The notes: generated from the letters alone by a model not told the origin. 14,061 nt of DNA from Saprospiraceae bacterium (GCA_020437045.1 JAGQWV010000353.1:1-14061), one strand, 5' to 3'; counted from the stretch's first letter, positions 1 to 8,885 are shown. Program-made: numbers and translations.

Positions 1-1247
1 ATCTTTTCTTTCCGGAAAAGCGTCCATTTTTCCTGGAAAATGCCGGCCAATTTAGTGTTGGGAGCCCGGGTGAGGTCGACTTATTTTTTAGCCGGCGTAT
101 TGGTATTGGTGATGAAGGGCAAGTTGTACCCATCATTGGCGGGGCCCGGGTTTCTGGTAAGGTCAATAACACCAACCTAGGCTTTTTGTCTATGTTTACC
201 CAATCAGTGGATGAATTCGATATCCAATCGAATAATTTCACCGTCGCCCGGGTCAATCATGAATTCGCGGCAAAGCGGTCCGGGATTGGTGGAATATTCA
301 TTAATCGACAAGGTCTCGGTAATATTGAAGACGATTATAACCGAACATTTGCTCTTGATGGCAAAATTGGTCTGGGCCAGAAGGCAAGAATATCCGGCTT
401 TTTGGCCAAAACCAGTACAGCTGACATCACTAGTAATGATCATTCGTTAAAATTGCAATCGAACTATGACTGGAATGGATGGAGTCTGATGGCTGGATAT
501 ACCGAAGTGGGTGAAGGTTTCAATCCAGAAGTTGGTTTTCTGCTCCGATCCGCATATCGGAAACCCGAATTCCGGGTCCTATATCAATGGCGGATGAATG
601 GGAAATTTGGACTACTTGAACTGCGACCTCATGTTTCATATCGCAGTTATTGGACGTTCAATGGTTTTCAGGAAACAAAATATCTTCATATTGATAATCA
701 TTGGGAATGGGAAAATGGATTGGAGATACATACCGGAATGAACATTACCACAGAAGGTGTGCTCGCCCCTTTTGAAATCTCACCTGGTGTTATTGTTGCT
801 CCTGGAACCTATGAACATTCAGAGGCCCAACTCGTTCTAATGACAAATGCCAGCAAGGGCATTTCTATCAGTACCCGGCATATTTTAGGAGGTTTCTTCG
901 GCGGCAAAAGATATGCGAACAGTGCTACAGTCAAACTCCGATTTGGCGACCGGTTTAATTCCGAATTTATTTTAAGTCATAACGACATTCGTCTACCAGA
1001 AGGTAATTTCATCGCTAAGCTTTTCGGAACCCGTTTATCTTATTCTTTTACTCCTCGGATCTATACGCAAAGTCTCATTCAATTTAATAGCGTCAGCGAC
1101 TTATGGTCTGCAAATATTCGTTTCGGCTGGTTACAACAAGCAAATTCAGGCCTTTTCCTGGTTTACAATGAACTTCGAAATAGTGCTACAGTTTTAAATA
1201 GAAGTCTAACCTTAAAATATTCATATCTGATAGACGTAATCAAATAG
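1..1247 (+). CDS. DUF5916 outer-membrane beta-barrel protein, 3' part (5' end outside window)
   Basis: The frame is open from base 3 to the TAG at 1245-1247, so this is the C-terminal ~414 residues of a longer protein; the TTG at 186 is an internal codon, not a start. The first visible residues read LFFPEKRPFFLEN, and FFSRRIG follows about 25 residues later (positions 9-120). The same block occurs at residues 320-351 of the complete DUF5916 protein at 2854-5097, so this is a paralogue. The rest alternates short amphipathic, aromatic-rich strands, as expected for an outer-membrane barrel, and ends in SLTLKYSYLIDVIK. Family members normally have a signal peptide and a CBM9-like sugar-binding-fold domain before this part; those would lie upstream of the window. 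The function of DUF5916 is not established; a role at the outer surface or in uptake is inference. Confidence 0.88.
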   Translation, partial: LFFPEKRPFFLENAGQFSVGSPGEVDLFFSRRIGIGDEGQVVPIIGGARVSGKVNNTNLGFLSMFTQSVDEFDIQSNNFTVARVNHEFAAKRSGIGGIFINRQGLGNIEDDYNRTFALDGKIGLGQKARISGFLAKTSTADITSNDHSLKLQSNYDWNGWSLMAGYTEVGEGFNPEVGFLLRSAYRKPEFRVLYQWRMNGKFGLLELRPHVSYRSYWTFNGFQETKYLHIDNHWEWENGLEIHTGMNITTEGVLAPFEISPGVIVAPGTYEHSEAQLVLMTNASKGISISTRHILGGFFGGKRYANSATVKLRFGDRFNSEFILSHNDIRLPEGNFIAKLFGTRLSYSFTPRIYTQSLIQFNSVSDLWSANIRFGWLQQANSGLFLVYNELRNSATVLNRSLTLKYSYLIDVIK

Positions 1248-1261
1248 ATCTTCCTTGAACC

Positions 1262-1283
1262 AGAACATAATTTAGTTCTTTTG
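1262..1283 (+). terminator. weak hairpin after the first DUF5916 gene
   Basis: AGAAC (1262-1266) and GTTCT (1275-1279) form a 5-bp stem with an 8-base loop, followed by a short T run. It sits 15 bases after the stop at 1247 and before the start at 1308. The stem is short and AT-rich, so this is a tentative call. It may equally be chance. Confidence 0.25.
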
Positions 1284-1307
1284 TAGTAGAAACTTGACAA
1301 GCCTATC

Positions 1308-2762
1308 ATGCAAAAAATCATCCTGATCATCTGCATCATCTTAAGTATTTTACCCGGTATTGCGCAGGTCCCAACCATCCAGGATTGTCTGGGTGCCATT
1401 CCAATCTGTACAGAAGTTTACGAAGAAATGAACGCACCACGCGGATCCGGCAACTATGCTAATGAGATACATGGGATCAATGATGGCGGGATTGTATGTA
1501 TGGATGATGAGCGAAATAGCATATGGTATACTTTCACCGTCAATAAAGAAGGTGATTTTGGATTTGTGCTGACTCCCAACGATTCCCAGGACGATTATGA
1601 TTGGGCTCTCTTTGACATCACGAAAGCCAATTGTTCAGATATTTACTCGGATCGAAGTCTGCTTGTAAGTTGCAATGCAGCTGGAGGAGAAAGTTGCAAT
1701 GGTATCACCGGTGCAGATGGTAAGTCTATGTTCAACAATCAAGGTGGAGGATGTGGCTTTAATCCTCCGGATGGAAGTATTGGCTATAGTGCCAGAAATG
1801 CACTTGTACCAGTAAAGAAGGGAAACACTTATGTCTTACTGGTCAGTAATTGGACCGGTTCGACCAATGGATATAAGATCGATTTTAGCCCATCGGGCGA
1901 TCTGGGAATTTTTGATACCGAAGCGCCGGTCATTGCCGATATGGAGACTCCAAAGGATTGCCAGATTAATTTTATGAATATCCGATTCTCCGAAAACATA
2001 CAGCTATCAAGCATTCTTCCGGAAAATTTCGTTCTCCATGGACCTAATGAGAATCATGCGGTCATCCTACATTCTGAAGTACTTTCCGTAAATGGTACCT
2101 ACGACAAGAATTTTCGACTTTTGTTTGATCCCCCTCTATCTGAACCCGGTGATTATCGATTAGAAATACGCGTGGATGGTCTTTCGGATATACTCGATCT
2201 TTGCGGAAATGCTTTACAGTCAACTGAAGATATAGTCTTCCTCATCGATGAAACCCCCTTGCTCCCCCCATTTGATCCCATTGACTCTGTGTTATGCCTG
2301 GGCAGTAGTTTGCTCCTCGATGTATCAAATCCTAGAGCAGACTCGTATTTATGGCCAGACAGCTCGACCATGCCGACTTTTGCCATTTCAAAAACGGGAA
2401 CCTACAAAGTACTGCTGCAAAATAAATGCGGTTCGGTGGAAGGCGTAGTGCGGGCCGAGTTTGTGAACTGTGACTCGTGTCATATTTACATTCCCAATGC
2501 CATATCTCCCAATGGAGACGGAGTAAATGACTTTTTAGAAGTATTTTCGGACTGTCACTTGCAAGATTTTTCCATTTCCATTTTTAATCGCTGGGGTGCG
2601 ATGGTCCATCAATCTTCAGATCAAACTAATTGCTGGAATGGACGGATAAATCATCAGACCCTTGCTAACGAAACATTTGCCTATATCATTCAATACAAAG
2701 TGCAGGAATTGGGTAAAATATTCTATCAAAGGGTAACTGGTACTTTCACTACGATCAAATAA
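1308..2762 (+). CDS. secreted T9SS type B sorting domain protein with Ig-like domains
   Basis: A 484-residue exported protein. Residues 1-20 (MQKIILIICIILSILPGIAQ) are a signal peptide, which supports ATG 1308. Residues 22-197 form a cysteine-rich domain (CLGAIPICTEVYEE, then NSIWYTFTV and YDWALFDI) of a kind common at the N-terminus of Saprospiraceae surface proteins. Residues about 205-313 look like a Big_5/SbsA-type Ig domain (APVI...FSENIQ...FVLHG...LCGNAL). Residues 325-388 look like a PKD/Ig-like domain (LWPDSS...SKTGTYKV). Residues 391-484 are the gliding-motility-associated type B C-terminal domain: IPNAISPNGDGVND, then SIFNRWG, then a WNG turn and a FAYII strand. In this family the C-terminal domain directs passage through the type IX secretion system. 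Cargo function is unknown; an adhesive or structural surface role is inference. It lies between two DUF5916 genes on the same strand. No Shine-Dalgarno is visible. Confidence 0.9.
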   Translation: MQKIILIICIILSILPGIAQVPTIQDCLGAIPICTEVYEEMNAPRGSGNYANEIHGINDGGIVCMDDERNSIWYTFTVNKEGDFGFVLTPNDSQDDYDWALFDITKANCSDIYSDRSLLVSCNAAGGESCNGITGADGKSMFNNQGGGCGFNPPDGSIGYSARNALVPVKKGNTYVLLVSNWTGSTNGYKIDFSPSGDLGIFDTEAPVIADMETPKDCQINFMNIRFSENIQLSSILPENFVLHGPNENHAVILHSEVLSVNGTYDKNFRLLFDPPLSEPGDYRLEIRVDGLSDILDLCGNALQSTEDIVFLIDETPLLPPFDPIDSVLCLGSSLLLDVSNPRADSYLWPDSSTMPTFAISKTGTYKVLLQNKCGSVEGVVRAEFVNCDSCHIYIPNAISPNGDGVNDFLEVFSDCHLQDFSISIFNRWGAMVHQSSDQTNCWNGRINHQTLANETFAYIIQYKVQELGKIFYQRVTGTFTTIK

Positions 2763-2815
2763 CTTTCTGAACTTTGAAAATTGCAGAATATTTAACGCAA
2801 ATATCACGGAACTTC

Positions 2816-2823
2816 TAACTTTG
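2816..2823 (+). promoter_or_regulatory. candidate Bacteroidota -7 element (TAACTTTG)
   Basis: TAACTTTG is a full match to the TAnnTTTG -7 consensus of Bacteroidota sigma-ABfr promoters. It lies about 30 bases before ATG 2854. The expected upstream TTG (-33) box is poor (TTTAA near 2791), so this is only partly supported. The element overlaps the TTG codon at 2821, which argues against that codon being the translation start. Confidence 0.4.
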
Positions 2824-2853
2824 AAGCATTGGATAAATTCCAAAGTTTTAAAA

Positions 2854-5097
2854 ATGTATCCTATAATTCGATTGCTCACTTCCACCTCGTTCTGCTGTCT
2901 TATTATTTTCAATCTATATTCTCAAGAATCCAAGAATTTGCAAGATACTTACCAACTGCAGATCAAAAGAACATCGGAAGCGATCGAAATTGATGGCGTG
3001 CTGGACGAAGAAATATGGAGTGTTACGGCAGTGGCTAGTGACTTTTGGCTATCTTTTCCCGTAGATGACCGCAGAGTGGAAAAAGAACTACAGACAGAAG
3101 TCAGGATGTGCTACGATGAGACCAATATTTACCTGGCAGCAATCTGCCATGGAGGAGGTCCATATGTCATTCAATCTCTCAAACGGGATAACATGCAATT
3201 TTGGAAAGGTGATGCCTTCGCGGTAGTCTTTGATCCTGTCAATGAAAAAACAGCCGGAGTTTACTTTGGTACTAACCCATCCAGTGTACAGACAGATGCT
3301 TTGGTAAGCGGTCAAACAGGTCGTCGAGGTAACACCCGTGGAAGTTCGGGCATAAATAATGCCTGGGATAACAAGTGGTATTGTAAATCCAAAACCTACA
3401 CTAATTACTGGACGATAGAAATGGCTATTCCCTTTAAAGCCCTGCGATACGCGGAAAAGAATATTTGGGGTATCAATTTTATCCGGTCCGATTCAAAGTC
3501 TAACACTTATCACACCTGGTCTCCCGTACCAGTGCAATTCAGAGGTGTTGATTTGGGATACACTGGTGCGTTATTCTGGGATCAAAGTCCCGCCATCGCA
3601 AAAGGTAACATTGCCGTAATACCCTATGCACTAGCTTCTACTTACCGTGATTTTGAGACAGACGAGCCTATCGACAATGCCGCGAGAATAGGAGGTGATG
3701 CCAAAATTGCCGTAACCTCTTCACTCAATCTGGATTTGACTATAAATCCCGATTTTTCTCAAGTAGAAGTTGACGAACAAGTAACAAATTTAACAACAGT
3801 AAATATTCGCTTTCCTGAAAAGCGCTTGTTCTTTTTAGAGAACAATGACATATTTGAAGATTTTGGAATCCCTCCAATGCGACCGTTCTTTTCGAGACGA
3901 ATCGGATTGGATGAAGATGGAAATACTATACCCATTCTCATGGGTGCCAGGCTTAGTGGAAATGTAAATAAAAGTCTGCGGATAGGGGTCATGAGTATGC
4001 AGACCAAGGATCAAGCAGATCTCGCAGCAGAAAACTACAGTTCTTTTGTCTTTCAGCAGAGAATTTTCGGACGTACCATTATTAAGGGCTTCTTCCATAA
4101 TCGTCAGCAGTTTCATGATGGTGAATTTCTTACCGACGATTATAATCGAACGAGTTCTTTAGAATTTGACTACCGATCGATTGATGGAAAGTGGAGAAGT
4201 TTTGGAGGATATGGTAAATCATTTTCCAACGACCTTACCGGAGATAATTATTTCTATAACTCGGCCATCGGTTATGATGGTCGCCAGATCTCGGCATATA
4301 CCAATCTGGCTGGAGTGGGATCCAATTACATTGCGGATATGGGTTTTATACCCAGATCCTATCACTATGATGCCGTACAGGACACATCGTTCAGACATGG
4401 ATTTAATCATTGGTTTTCCCGTTTTGCCTATACTTTTTATCCCACTAATCATCCTAAAATCAACACGCATGAACTCGGCTTCCGTAATGTTCTCGATGCA
4501 ACGGAAGGCGGAAAATTAATTAACAATGAATTTGAGATTAATTACACTGCACGATGGCAAAACTCAAGTATGTTTATGTTTCGATTTGCCAATTATGACG
4601 TCCAGCTATTGTATCCCTTTGCCTTTACCGATGAGGCTCTCCCTATAGGAAAGTATAACTATAAGTTTGCCGGTTTTGAATTTCAATCTGATCAACGGGA
4701 AATGCTGAGCTATCTCCTGGGAGTGGAGGCAGGTGAATTTTACAATGGCTACCGGACTCAATTTTCAACTACCTTACAATTAAGACTTCAGCCCTGGGGC
4801 AACTTCGGACTTACTTTTGTACAAAATGAATTAAGTTTACCAGATCCCTATGGAAAAGAAAGTCTAACACTTCTCGGACCAAAAGTCGAAATGAATTTTT
4901 CTACGGATTTATCTTGGACAACATTTATTCAATATAATACGCAAGACGATAATTTTAATGTCAATAGCCGGTTTCAGTGGAGGTTTCAACCGCTATCGGA
5001 AATATATCTGGTATTTACCGATAATCATTTTATTGAATTATGGGGCCCGAGAAACCGAGCACTGATACTGAAAGTAAATTATTGGTTGAATGTCTAA
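2854..5097 (+). CDS. CBM9-like / DUF5916 outer-membrane protein (complete)
   Basis: A 747-residue protein from ATG 2854. The frame extends upstream to a TTG at 2821, but MYPIIRLLTSTSFCCLIIFNLYSQ is a clean signal peptide starting at 2854, and a promoter-like TAACTTTG covers the TTG. Residues about 35-235 match the CBM9-like fold found in this family (EIDGVLDEEIW, then EVRMCYDETNIYLAAIC, FWKGDAFAVVFDP and WTIEMAIPFKALRY). From about 240 onward is the DUF5916 barrel, with DLTINPDFSQVEVD, FPEKRLFFLEN at 320-330 and FFSRRIG at 345-351. The family is abundant in Bacteroidota and often annotated as carbohydrate-binding, but substrate and activity are not established. It is paralogous to the partial gene at the left edge. 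The NIPSNAP gene follows after 28 bases and could share its transcript. Confidence 0.9.
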   Translation: MYPIIRLLTSTSFCCLIIFNLYSQESKNLQDTYQLQIKRTSEAIEIDGVLDEEIWSVTAVASDFWLSFPVDDRRVEKELQTEVRMCYDETNIYLAAICHGGGPYVIQSLKRDNMQFWKGDAFAVVFDPVNEKTAGVYFGTNPSSVQTDALVSGQTGRRGNTRGSSGINNAWDNKWYCKSKTYTNYWTIEMAIPFKALRYAEKNIWGINFIRSDSKSNTYHTWSPVPVQFRGVDLGYTGALFWDQSPAIAKGNIAVIPYALASTYRDFETDEPIDNAARIGGDAKIAVTSSLNLDLTINPDFSQVEVDEQVTNLTTVNIRFPEKRLFFLENNDIFEDFGIPPMRPFFSRRIGLDEDGNTIPILMGARLSGNVNKSLRIGVMSMQTKDQADLAAENYSSFVFQQRIFGRTIIKGFFHNRQQFHDGEFLTDDYNRTSSLEFDYRSIDGKWRSFGGYGKSFSNDLTGDNYFYNSAIGYDGRQISAYTNLAGVGSNYIADMGFIPRSYHYDAVQDTSFRHGFNHWFSRFAYTFYPTNHPKINTHELGFRNVLDATEGGKLINNEFEINYTARWQNSSMFMFRFANYDVQLLYPFAFTDEALPIGKYNYKFAGFEFQSDQREMLSYLLGVEAGEFYNGYRTQFSTTLQLRLQPWGNFGLTFVQNELSLPDPYGKESLTLLGPKVEMNFSTDLSWTTFIQYNTQDDNFNVNSRFQWRFQPLSEIYLVFTDNHFIELWGPRNRALILKVNYWLNV

Positions 5098-5125
5098 AAT
5101 CTTACCATAAATATAAAAATGATTG

Positions 5126-5896
5126 ATGATGATTAATAAGTTAATTTTATTTTTTGCCCTAATGACCGTTTCAACGCTATCTGCAAAAAAAATGGATTAT
5201 TATTATTTGAAAGCTTATCATTTTTCAACAGATGAACAGGGAAACCGAATTCTAGACTACCTGGAAAATGCTTATGTACCGGCATTGCACGGTATGGGAT
5301 ACCAAGATATCGGTGTCTTTAGTTGGTTGGGCAATGACACCAGTGCTATGAAAAAAATATTTGTCCTCGTACCTACGGACGACATTACTAAATTACTAAA
5401 AGCCGAAGACGACCTGGCCAATCATGACATGCACCTTAAAAGTGGTATGGATTACTGGACTACTGCGCATGACAAACCTGCTTTTGACCGTATTGAATCA
5501 AGCATATTGGGAGCATTCCATCTCCATCCGAATTATGCAAAACCTAAATTGAAAGCACCGAAGAGCGAACGGGTCTACGAATTAAGAAGTTACGAAGGCG
5601 CCAGTGAAAAACTCTATCGAAAGAAAGTGGAAATGTTTAATGAGGGTGGCGAAATTGACATTTTTAAAGCACTCAATTTCAATGCCGTTTTTTATTCTAA
5701 AACGCTTGTTGGAGCTCATACACCGAATTTAATGTACATGACGACTTTTGAAAACATGGAAGATCGTGATGCCCATTGGGATGCATTCCGTAATGCTCCT
5801 GCCTGGAAGGAATTGTCAGCAAAGGAAGAATACAAAAATACCGTTTCGCATATTGACGTCTATCTTTGTAAACCAGCTGATTTTTCAGACATTTAA
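5126..5896 (+). CDS. NIPSNAP family protein with signal peptide
   Basis: 256 residues from ATG 5126; TTG 5123 and ATG 5129 are in-frame alternatives and the sequence does not settle the choice. Residues 1-20 (MMINKLILFFALMTVSTLSA) look like a cleavable signal peptide. Residues about 149-250 match NIPSNAP (VYELRSYEGASEKLYRKKVEMF at the start, then LMYMTTFENMEDRDAHWDAF and a WKEL helix), a dimeric alpha/beta-barrel fold. Residues about 23-125 (DYYYLKAYHF...YVPALHGMGYQDIGVFSW) look like a diverged first copy of the same fold, so the protein is probably a tandem of two ferredoxin-like units. The biochemical role of bacterial NIPSNAP proteins is not known. Export to the periplasm is inferred from the signal peptide. 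It follows the DUF5916 gene by 28 bases and ends at a hairpin terminator. Confidence 0.87.
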   Translation: MMINKLILFFALMTVSTLSAKKMDYYYLKAYHFSTDEQGNRILDYLENAYVPALHGMGYQDIGVFSWLGNDTSAMKKIFVLVPTDDITKLLKAEDDLANHDMHLKSGMDYWTTAHDKPAFDRIESSILGAFHLHPNYAKPKLKAPKSERVYELRSYEGASEKLYRKKVEMFNEGGEIDIFKALNFNAVFYSKTLVGAHTPNLMYMTTFENMEDRDAHWDAFRNAPAWKELSAKEEYKNTVSHIDVYLCKPADFSDI

Positions 5897-5906
5897 AATC
5901 TTAATG

Positions 5907-5944
5907 TGGGCATCGGAATAATTTATTTTTGATGCCCATTTTCT
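5907..5944 (+). terminator. stem-loop terminator between convergent genes
   Basis: TGGGCATC (5907-5914) pairs perfectly with GATGCCCA (5931-5938) around a 16-base AT-rich loop, and TTTTCT follows. It begins 11 bases after the NIPSNAP stop and ends just before the stop of the opposing lipoprotein gene at 5946. The T tail is on the + strand side, so it fits best as the NIPSNAP terminator. On the - strand the stem lacks a T run, but the hairpin could still contribute to 3'-end formation there. Confidence 0.75.
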
Positions 5945-5945
5945 A

Positions 5946-8885
5946 CTATTCTACCGGTTTTTGTAAAAATGTGAGCAGATCGGCAAACTGTTGCTGAGAC
6001 ATGACCCCTTCCAAACCTTCCGGCATCAAGGATAAACCCGTGGAATTGATACTTTTTATTTCATTTTTGGGAATGTTCTTTTCAATTCCTCCCATCATCT
6101 TTACAAACAAGGCTTCGTCGGTTTCCTGATCGATGATGCCACTTATTACCTGACCATCATTTAATTCGATGATATGATTTATATATTCCGAATTAGCACC
6201 AGCATTCGGATCTAAAATATCATGCATTAATGTTTCTTTACTTTTTCTACTGATTTCAGTTAAATCGGGTCCGACCACATTACCCAGAGATCCAAATCTA
6301 TGACATGGAGTACACTGTAATTTAAATACTTCCTGACCAGCATTTACATCACCATTTATCTCCAGAGCCGGACGCATTTTTTCGATTGCTTCACTTCGCT
6401 GCACCACACCAGCGTCACTGAACAAAGATTCTGCTCTTTTACGAGTATTCTCATCTTTACTTCTAAGCAGTCGCCGTCTCCTTTCAAGATCAAAATTAAA
6501 TTCACTCATATTTAATTTACCAGATTCCAAGCTGGCAAAAAGAAGATCGTGATTGTCTGGATTATAAATCAATAGATCGGTAATTCTTTTTCTGACCGTT
6601 GGACTCAGCGTACTCCACCGATTGATTAGGGTATCCAGCGTTCGCATTTCTTTAAACCCCTCCAAGACATCTAAGGCTGCTTCTTGCAGTTTCACCGGAT
6701 TTCTTGTGTCAATCAGATGATATAAAGATTGCTCTACAACATCCAAAGGTGCAAAGGCTAATAATCTTGCTGCCATTATCTTTTGTGCTTCGGTCGCACT
6801 AGCATCTTTAATTAAATGCATAGCCTTATCTATATTCTTATTTATATCCTTTGTTTCGGGCAATTCCAAAGACTTTCTCAATTGCCATGAACCAGCTAGA
6901 ACTGCTAGTGATCCCCGACCTTCCAAATCACTCAGCACCTGGGACCAGTCCCTTTTTGCCGATGCTGAAATTTTCAATCCTGATCGACCATATGCGGTCA
7001 AAATATCTTGAATGAGAGCATCATCGCTTTTAAACATTTTTATCAAGGCCAACATTTCACTTGAATTCTGCAGCTGTGTCAATCGACCTGCTACCATCTC
7101 CAGGATTACCTGTATTCCTTCCCTATCCAATTGGGTCGGTTTTTCAGAGAGGTACGTCGCAAGTGCTAATGGTTGATTCTTACAAGCAATCACACAGGCC
7201 ATACGTACATATGGATCCTTGATATCCTCATTTAAAATTTCTGTCACAGCACCTAGGATTTCATTATTAAACAACTGTGGTAATGTGCTTAAACTCAGCG
7301 CCGTTTGCATCCTAACACGAGGCACCGCAGATTTTATTTTGGAAATTATTTTTCCTCTGATTTCAGCATTATCGGCGAGATATAATTCCGATAAAATGAT
7401 GGCATGCCTTTGTACTTCGGTCGAAGAATCATCTAATGCTTTTAGGAGCACTGGCTGCAGGTCAGCTCCCATACCCTGTAACGTATAAAGGATCTGTATT
7501 TTTGAAGCAGCCATTTCACTACTGCCAAAAAGTTCGGTAAGTAAGTCAATACCATCCCATTTTTTTTCAAGAATTATCCTTTGTGCCGTAATTCGCTGCC
7601 ATAAATTGGGATGTTGTAAAAGTTTGGCCCAGGCATTAATATCTTCGTCCGGTTCCTGCCAGGTAAATAAATTTTTTCCCTTCTCTGTAATCCTAAATAT
7701 GCGCCCACGATTTTTACCAGCATCCAAATCCATATTAACTTCCAATTCATCCGGTATCCATTCCGGATGTTCGATCACTTTGCGGTACATGTCGACTATA
7801 TAGAGCGCCCCATCAGGACCGACGGTAGAATTAACGGGACGAAAACTTCGATCTCTGGATGCAAGAAAATCAACTCCCTTTCTCGCCCTGGTGGCCATAT
7901 TTACACTACCTTCTTCTCTCAGGACATCGCGATGAACAAGATTAAGTACGACATCATTGACAAAAATATTCCCCTCAAATTCGGGAGAATATGAACCACC
8001 TCCATAGTAAGTAATTCCACAAGCTCCAGAAAAATAGCCGGATTGCTCCGGATGGTTTACTCTCGTTTCTTGCTCGCCGATCGGGTATACTCGGGCTAAC
8101 CCATTCTCTTCGTGATCGGAGATATTTAGCAACGTATTTCTCGGAATTAGATCCAAACCATTTATGTAGCGCTGAGGAAATACAGCCATATTTATATGAT
8201 GTAAATTATGGGTGCCATAAAAATTTCCCCATTGATCCATCGCCAGTTCATAACCACCACTCGTTCGGTTACTTATTTCAAATTCATGGGTTTCCGGTCG
8301 GATTTGAAAATCATATCCGCTAATTTGAAAGGCATTATCGGCTTCCAACCATTTTGCTTCACCCCCATTACCCCCATTGGCTATATGGATCCAGTTATCC
8401 AATCCATAAGTTAAACCATTAAAGTTATGTTGAAGATTTCCGTTACTAAATCCATTCATAATGACCGAACGCTGATCTGAAACACCATCACCATCAGTAT
8501 CAGCCACGAAAAGCAATTCTGGAGGAGCCGATACGAGAAAGCCATTTTTGTAAGACATGAACGACGATGCCTGAGCTAAGTTTTCTGCATAAACATATCT
8601 TTGGTCGTAGAGACCATCGTTATCACTGTCTACTAATTTGATGATACTACTCTGATCTATCCCTTTAGGATATCCAGGCATTTGTAAGACATAGGCATCT
8701 CCTTTAGCATCAAATTCAAGATCTACCGGATCAAAAATGAGTGGATCTGACGCTACTAATGAGATTTCAAAATCAGGATGAAGAACAAATTCATCGGAAG
8801 ATTTTTCATTATTGCAAGAGCTCAAAATCAGCAAGGGCATAAAGCCAAGGAGTAGATAGTCTATCGTATTTCTGGTTTGATGCAT
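5946..8885 (-). CDS. PVC-type haem-binding CxxCH lipoprotein (beta-propeller + HEAT-like + cytochrome c)
   Basis: A 979-residue lipoprotein. The N-terminus has a hydrophobic stretch ending in LILSSC, a lipobox with C24 as the acylated residue. Residues about 35-400 are a glucose/sorbosone-dehydrogenase-like beta-propeller of the membrane-bound dehydrogenase type first described in Pirellula and Verrucomicrobium (HPDFEISLVASDP, then VDLEFDAKGDAYVLQ and STVGPDGALYIVDMYRKVIEHP). It holds two acidic calcium-loop-like motifs, DSDNDGLYD (86-94) and DTDGDGVSD (129-137). Residues about 410-830 are helical, HEAT-like repeats. The C-terminal haem domain has CTPCH at 858-862, GPDLTEISRKS after it, and LMPEGL with M954 as the likely axial ligand. 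The family is thought to oxidise sugars or related compounds in the periplasm, with electrons passing to the haem; the substrate here is unknown. Convergent with the NIPSNAP gene; 149 bases separate its start from the SulP stop. Confidence 0.92.
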   Translation of the reverse strand: MHQTRNTIDYLLLGFMPLLILSSCNNEKSSDEFVLHPDFEISLVASDPLIFDPVDLEFDAKGDAYVLQMPGYPKGIDQSSIIKLVDSDNDGLYDQRYVYAENLAQASSFMSYKNGFLVSAPPELLFVADTDGDGVSDQRSVIMNGFSNGNLQHNFNGLTYGLDNWIHIANGGNGGEAKWLEADNAFQISGYDFQIRPETHEFEISNRTSGGYELAMDQWGNFYGTHNLHHINMAVFPQRYINGLDLIPRNTLLNISDHEENGLARVYPIGEQETRVNHPEQSGYFSGACGITYYGGGSYSPEFEGNIFVNDVVLNLVHRDVLREEGSVNMATRARKGVDFLASRDRSFRPVNSTVGPDGALYIVDMYRKVIEHPEWIPDELEVNMDLDAGKNRGRIFRITEKGKNLFTWQEPDEDINAWAKLLQHPNLWQRITAQRIILEKKWDGIDLLTELFGSSEMAASKIQILYTLQGMGADLQPVLLKALDDSSTEVQRHAIILSELYLADNAEIRGKIISKIKSAVPRVRMQTALSLSTLPQLFNNEILGAVTEILNEDIKDPYVRMACVIACKNQPLALATYLSEKPTQLDREGIQVILEMVAGRLTQLQNSSEMLALIKMFKSDDALIQDILTAYGRSGLKISASAKRDWSQVLSDLEGRGSLAVLAGSWQLRKSLELPETKDINKNIDKAMHLIKDASATEAQKIMAARLLAFAPLDVVEQSLYHLIDTRNPVKLQEAALDVLEGFKEMRTLDTLINRWSTLSPTVRKRITDLLIYNPDNHDLLFASLESGKLNMSEFNFDLERRRRLLRSKDENTRKRAESLFSDAGVVQRSEAIEKMRPALEINGDVNAGQEVFKLQCTPCHRFGSLGNVVGPDLTEISRKSKETLMHDILDPNAGANSEYINHIIELNDGQVISGIIDQETDEALFVKMMGGIEKNIPKNEIKSINSTGLSLMPEGLEGVMSQQQFADLLTFLQKPVE

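Noticed and set aside
64..253. GCCCGGGT occurs three times (64-71, 145-152, 246-253) in otherwise AT-rich DNA
   Set aside because: All three fall in the coding sequence; two encode the same Ala-Arg-Val codons and spacing is irregular, so this looks like codon-level coincidence.
186..1247. A self-contained gene starting at TTG 186
   Set aside because: The same frame is open from base 3 and encodes the conserved FPEKR/FFSRRIG block upstream, so the gene begins before the window.
4166..4519. A 117-codon open frame on the + strand
   Set aside because: It overlaps the DUF5916 gene in another frame, shows no recognisable domain, and the DUF5916 reading is well supported.
8365..8384. ACCCCCATT repeated twice in a row
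   Set aside because: It encodes a conserved glycine-asparagine turn (NGGNGG) in the dehydrogenase propeller and needs no other explanation.
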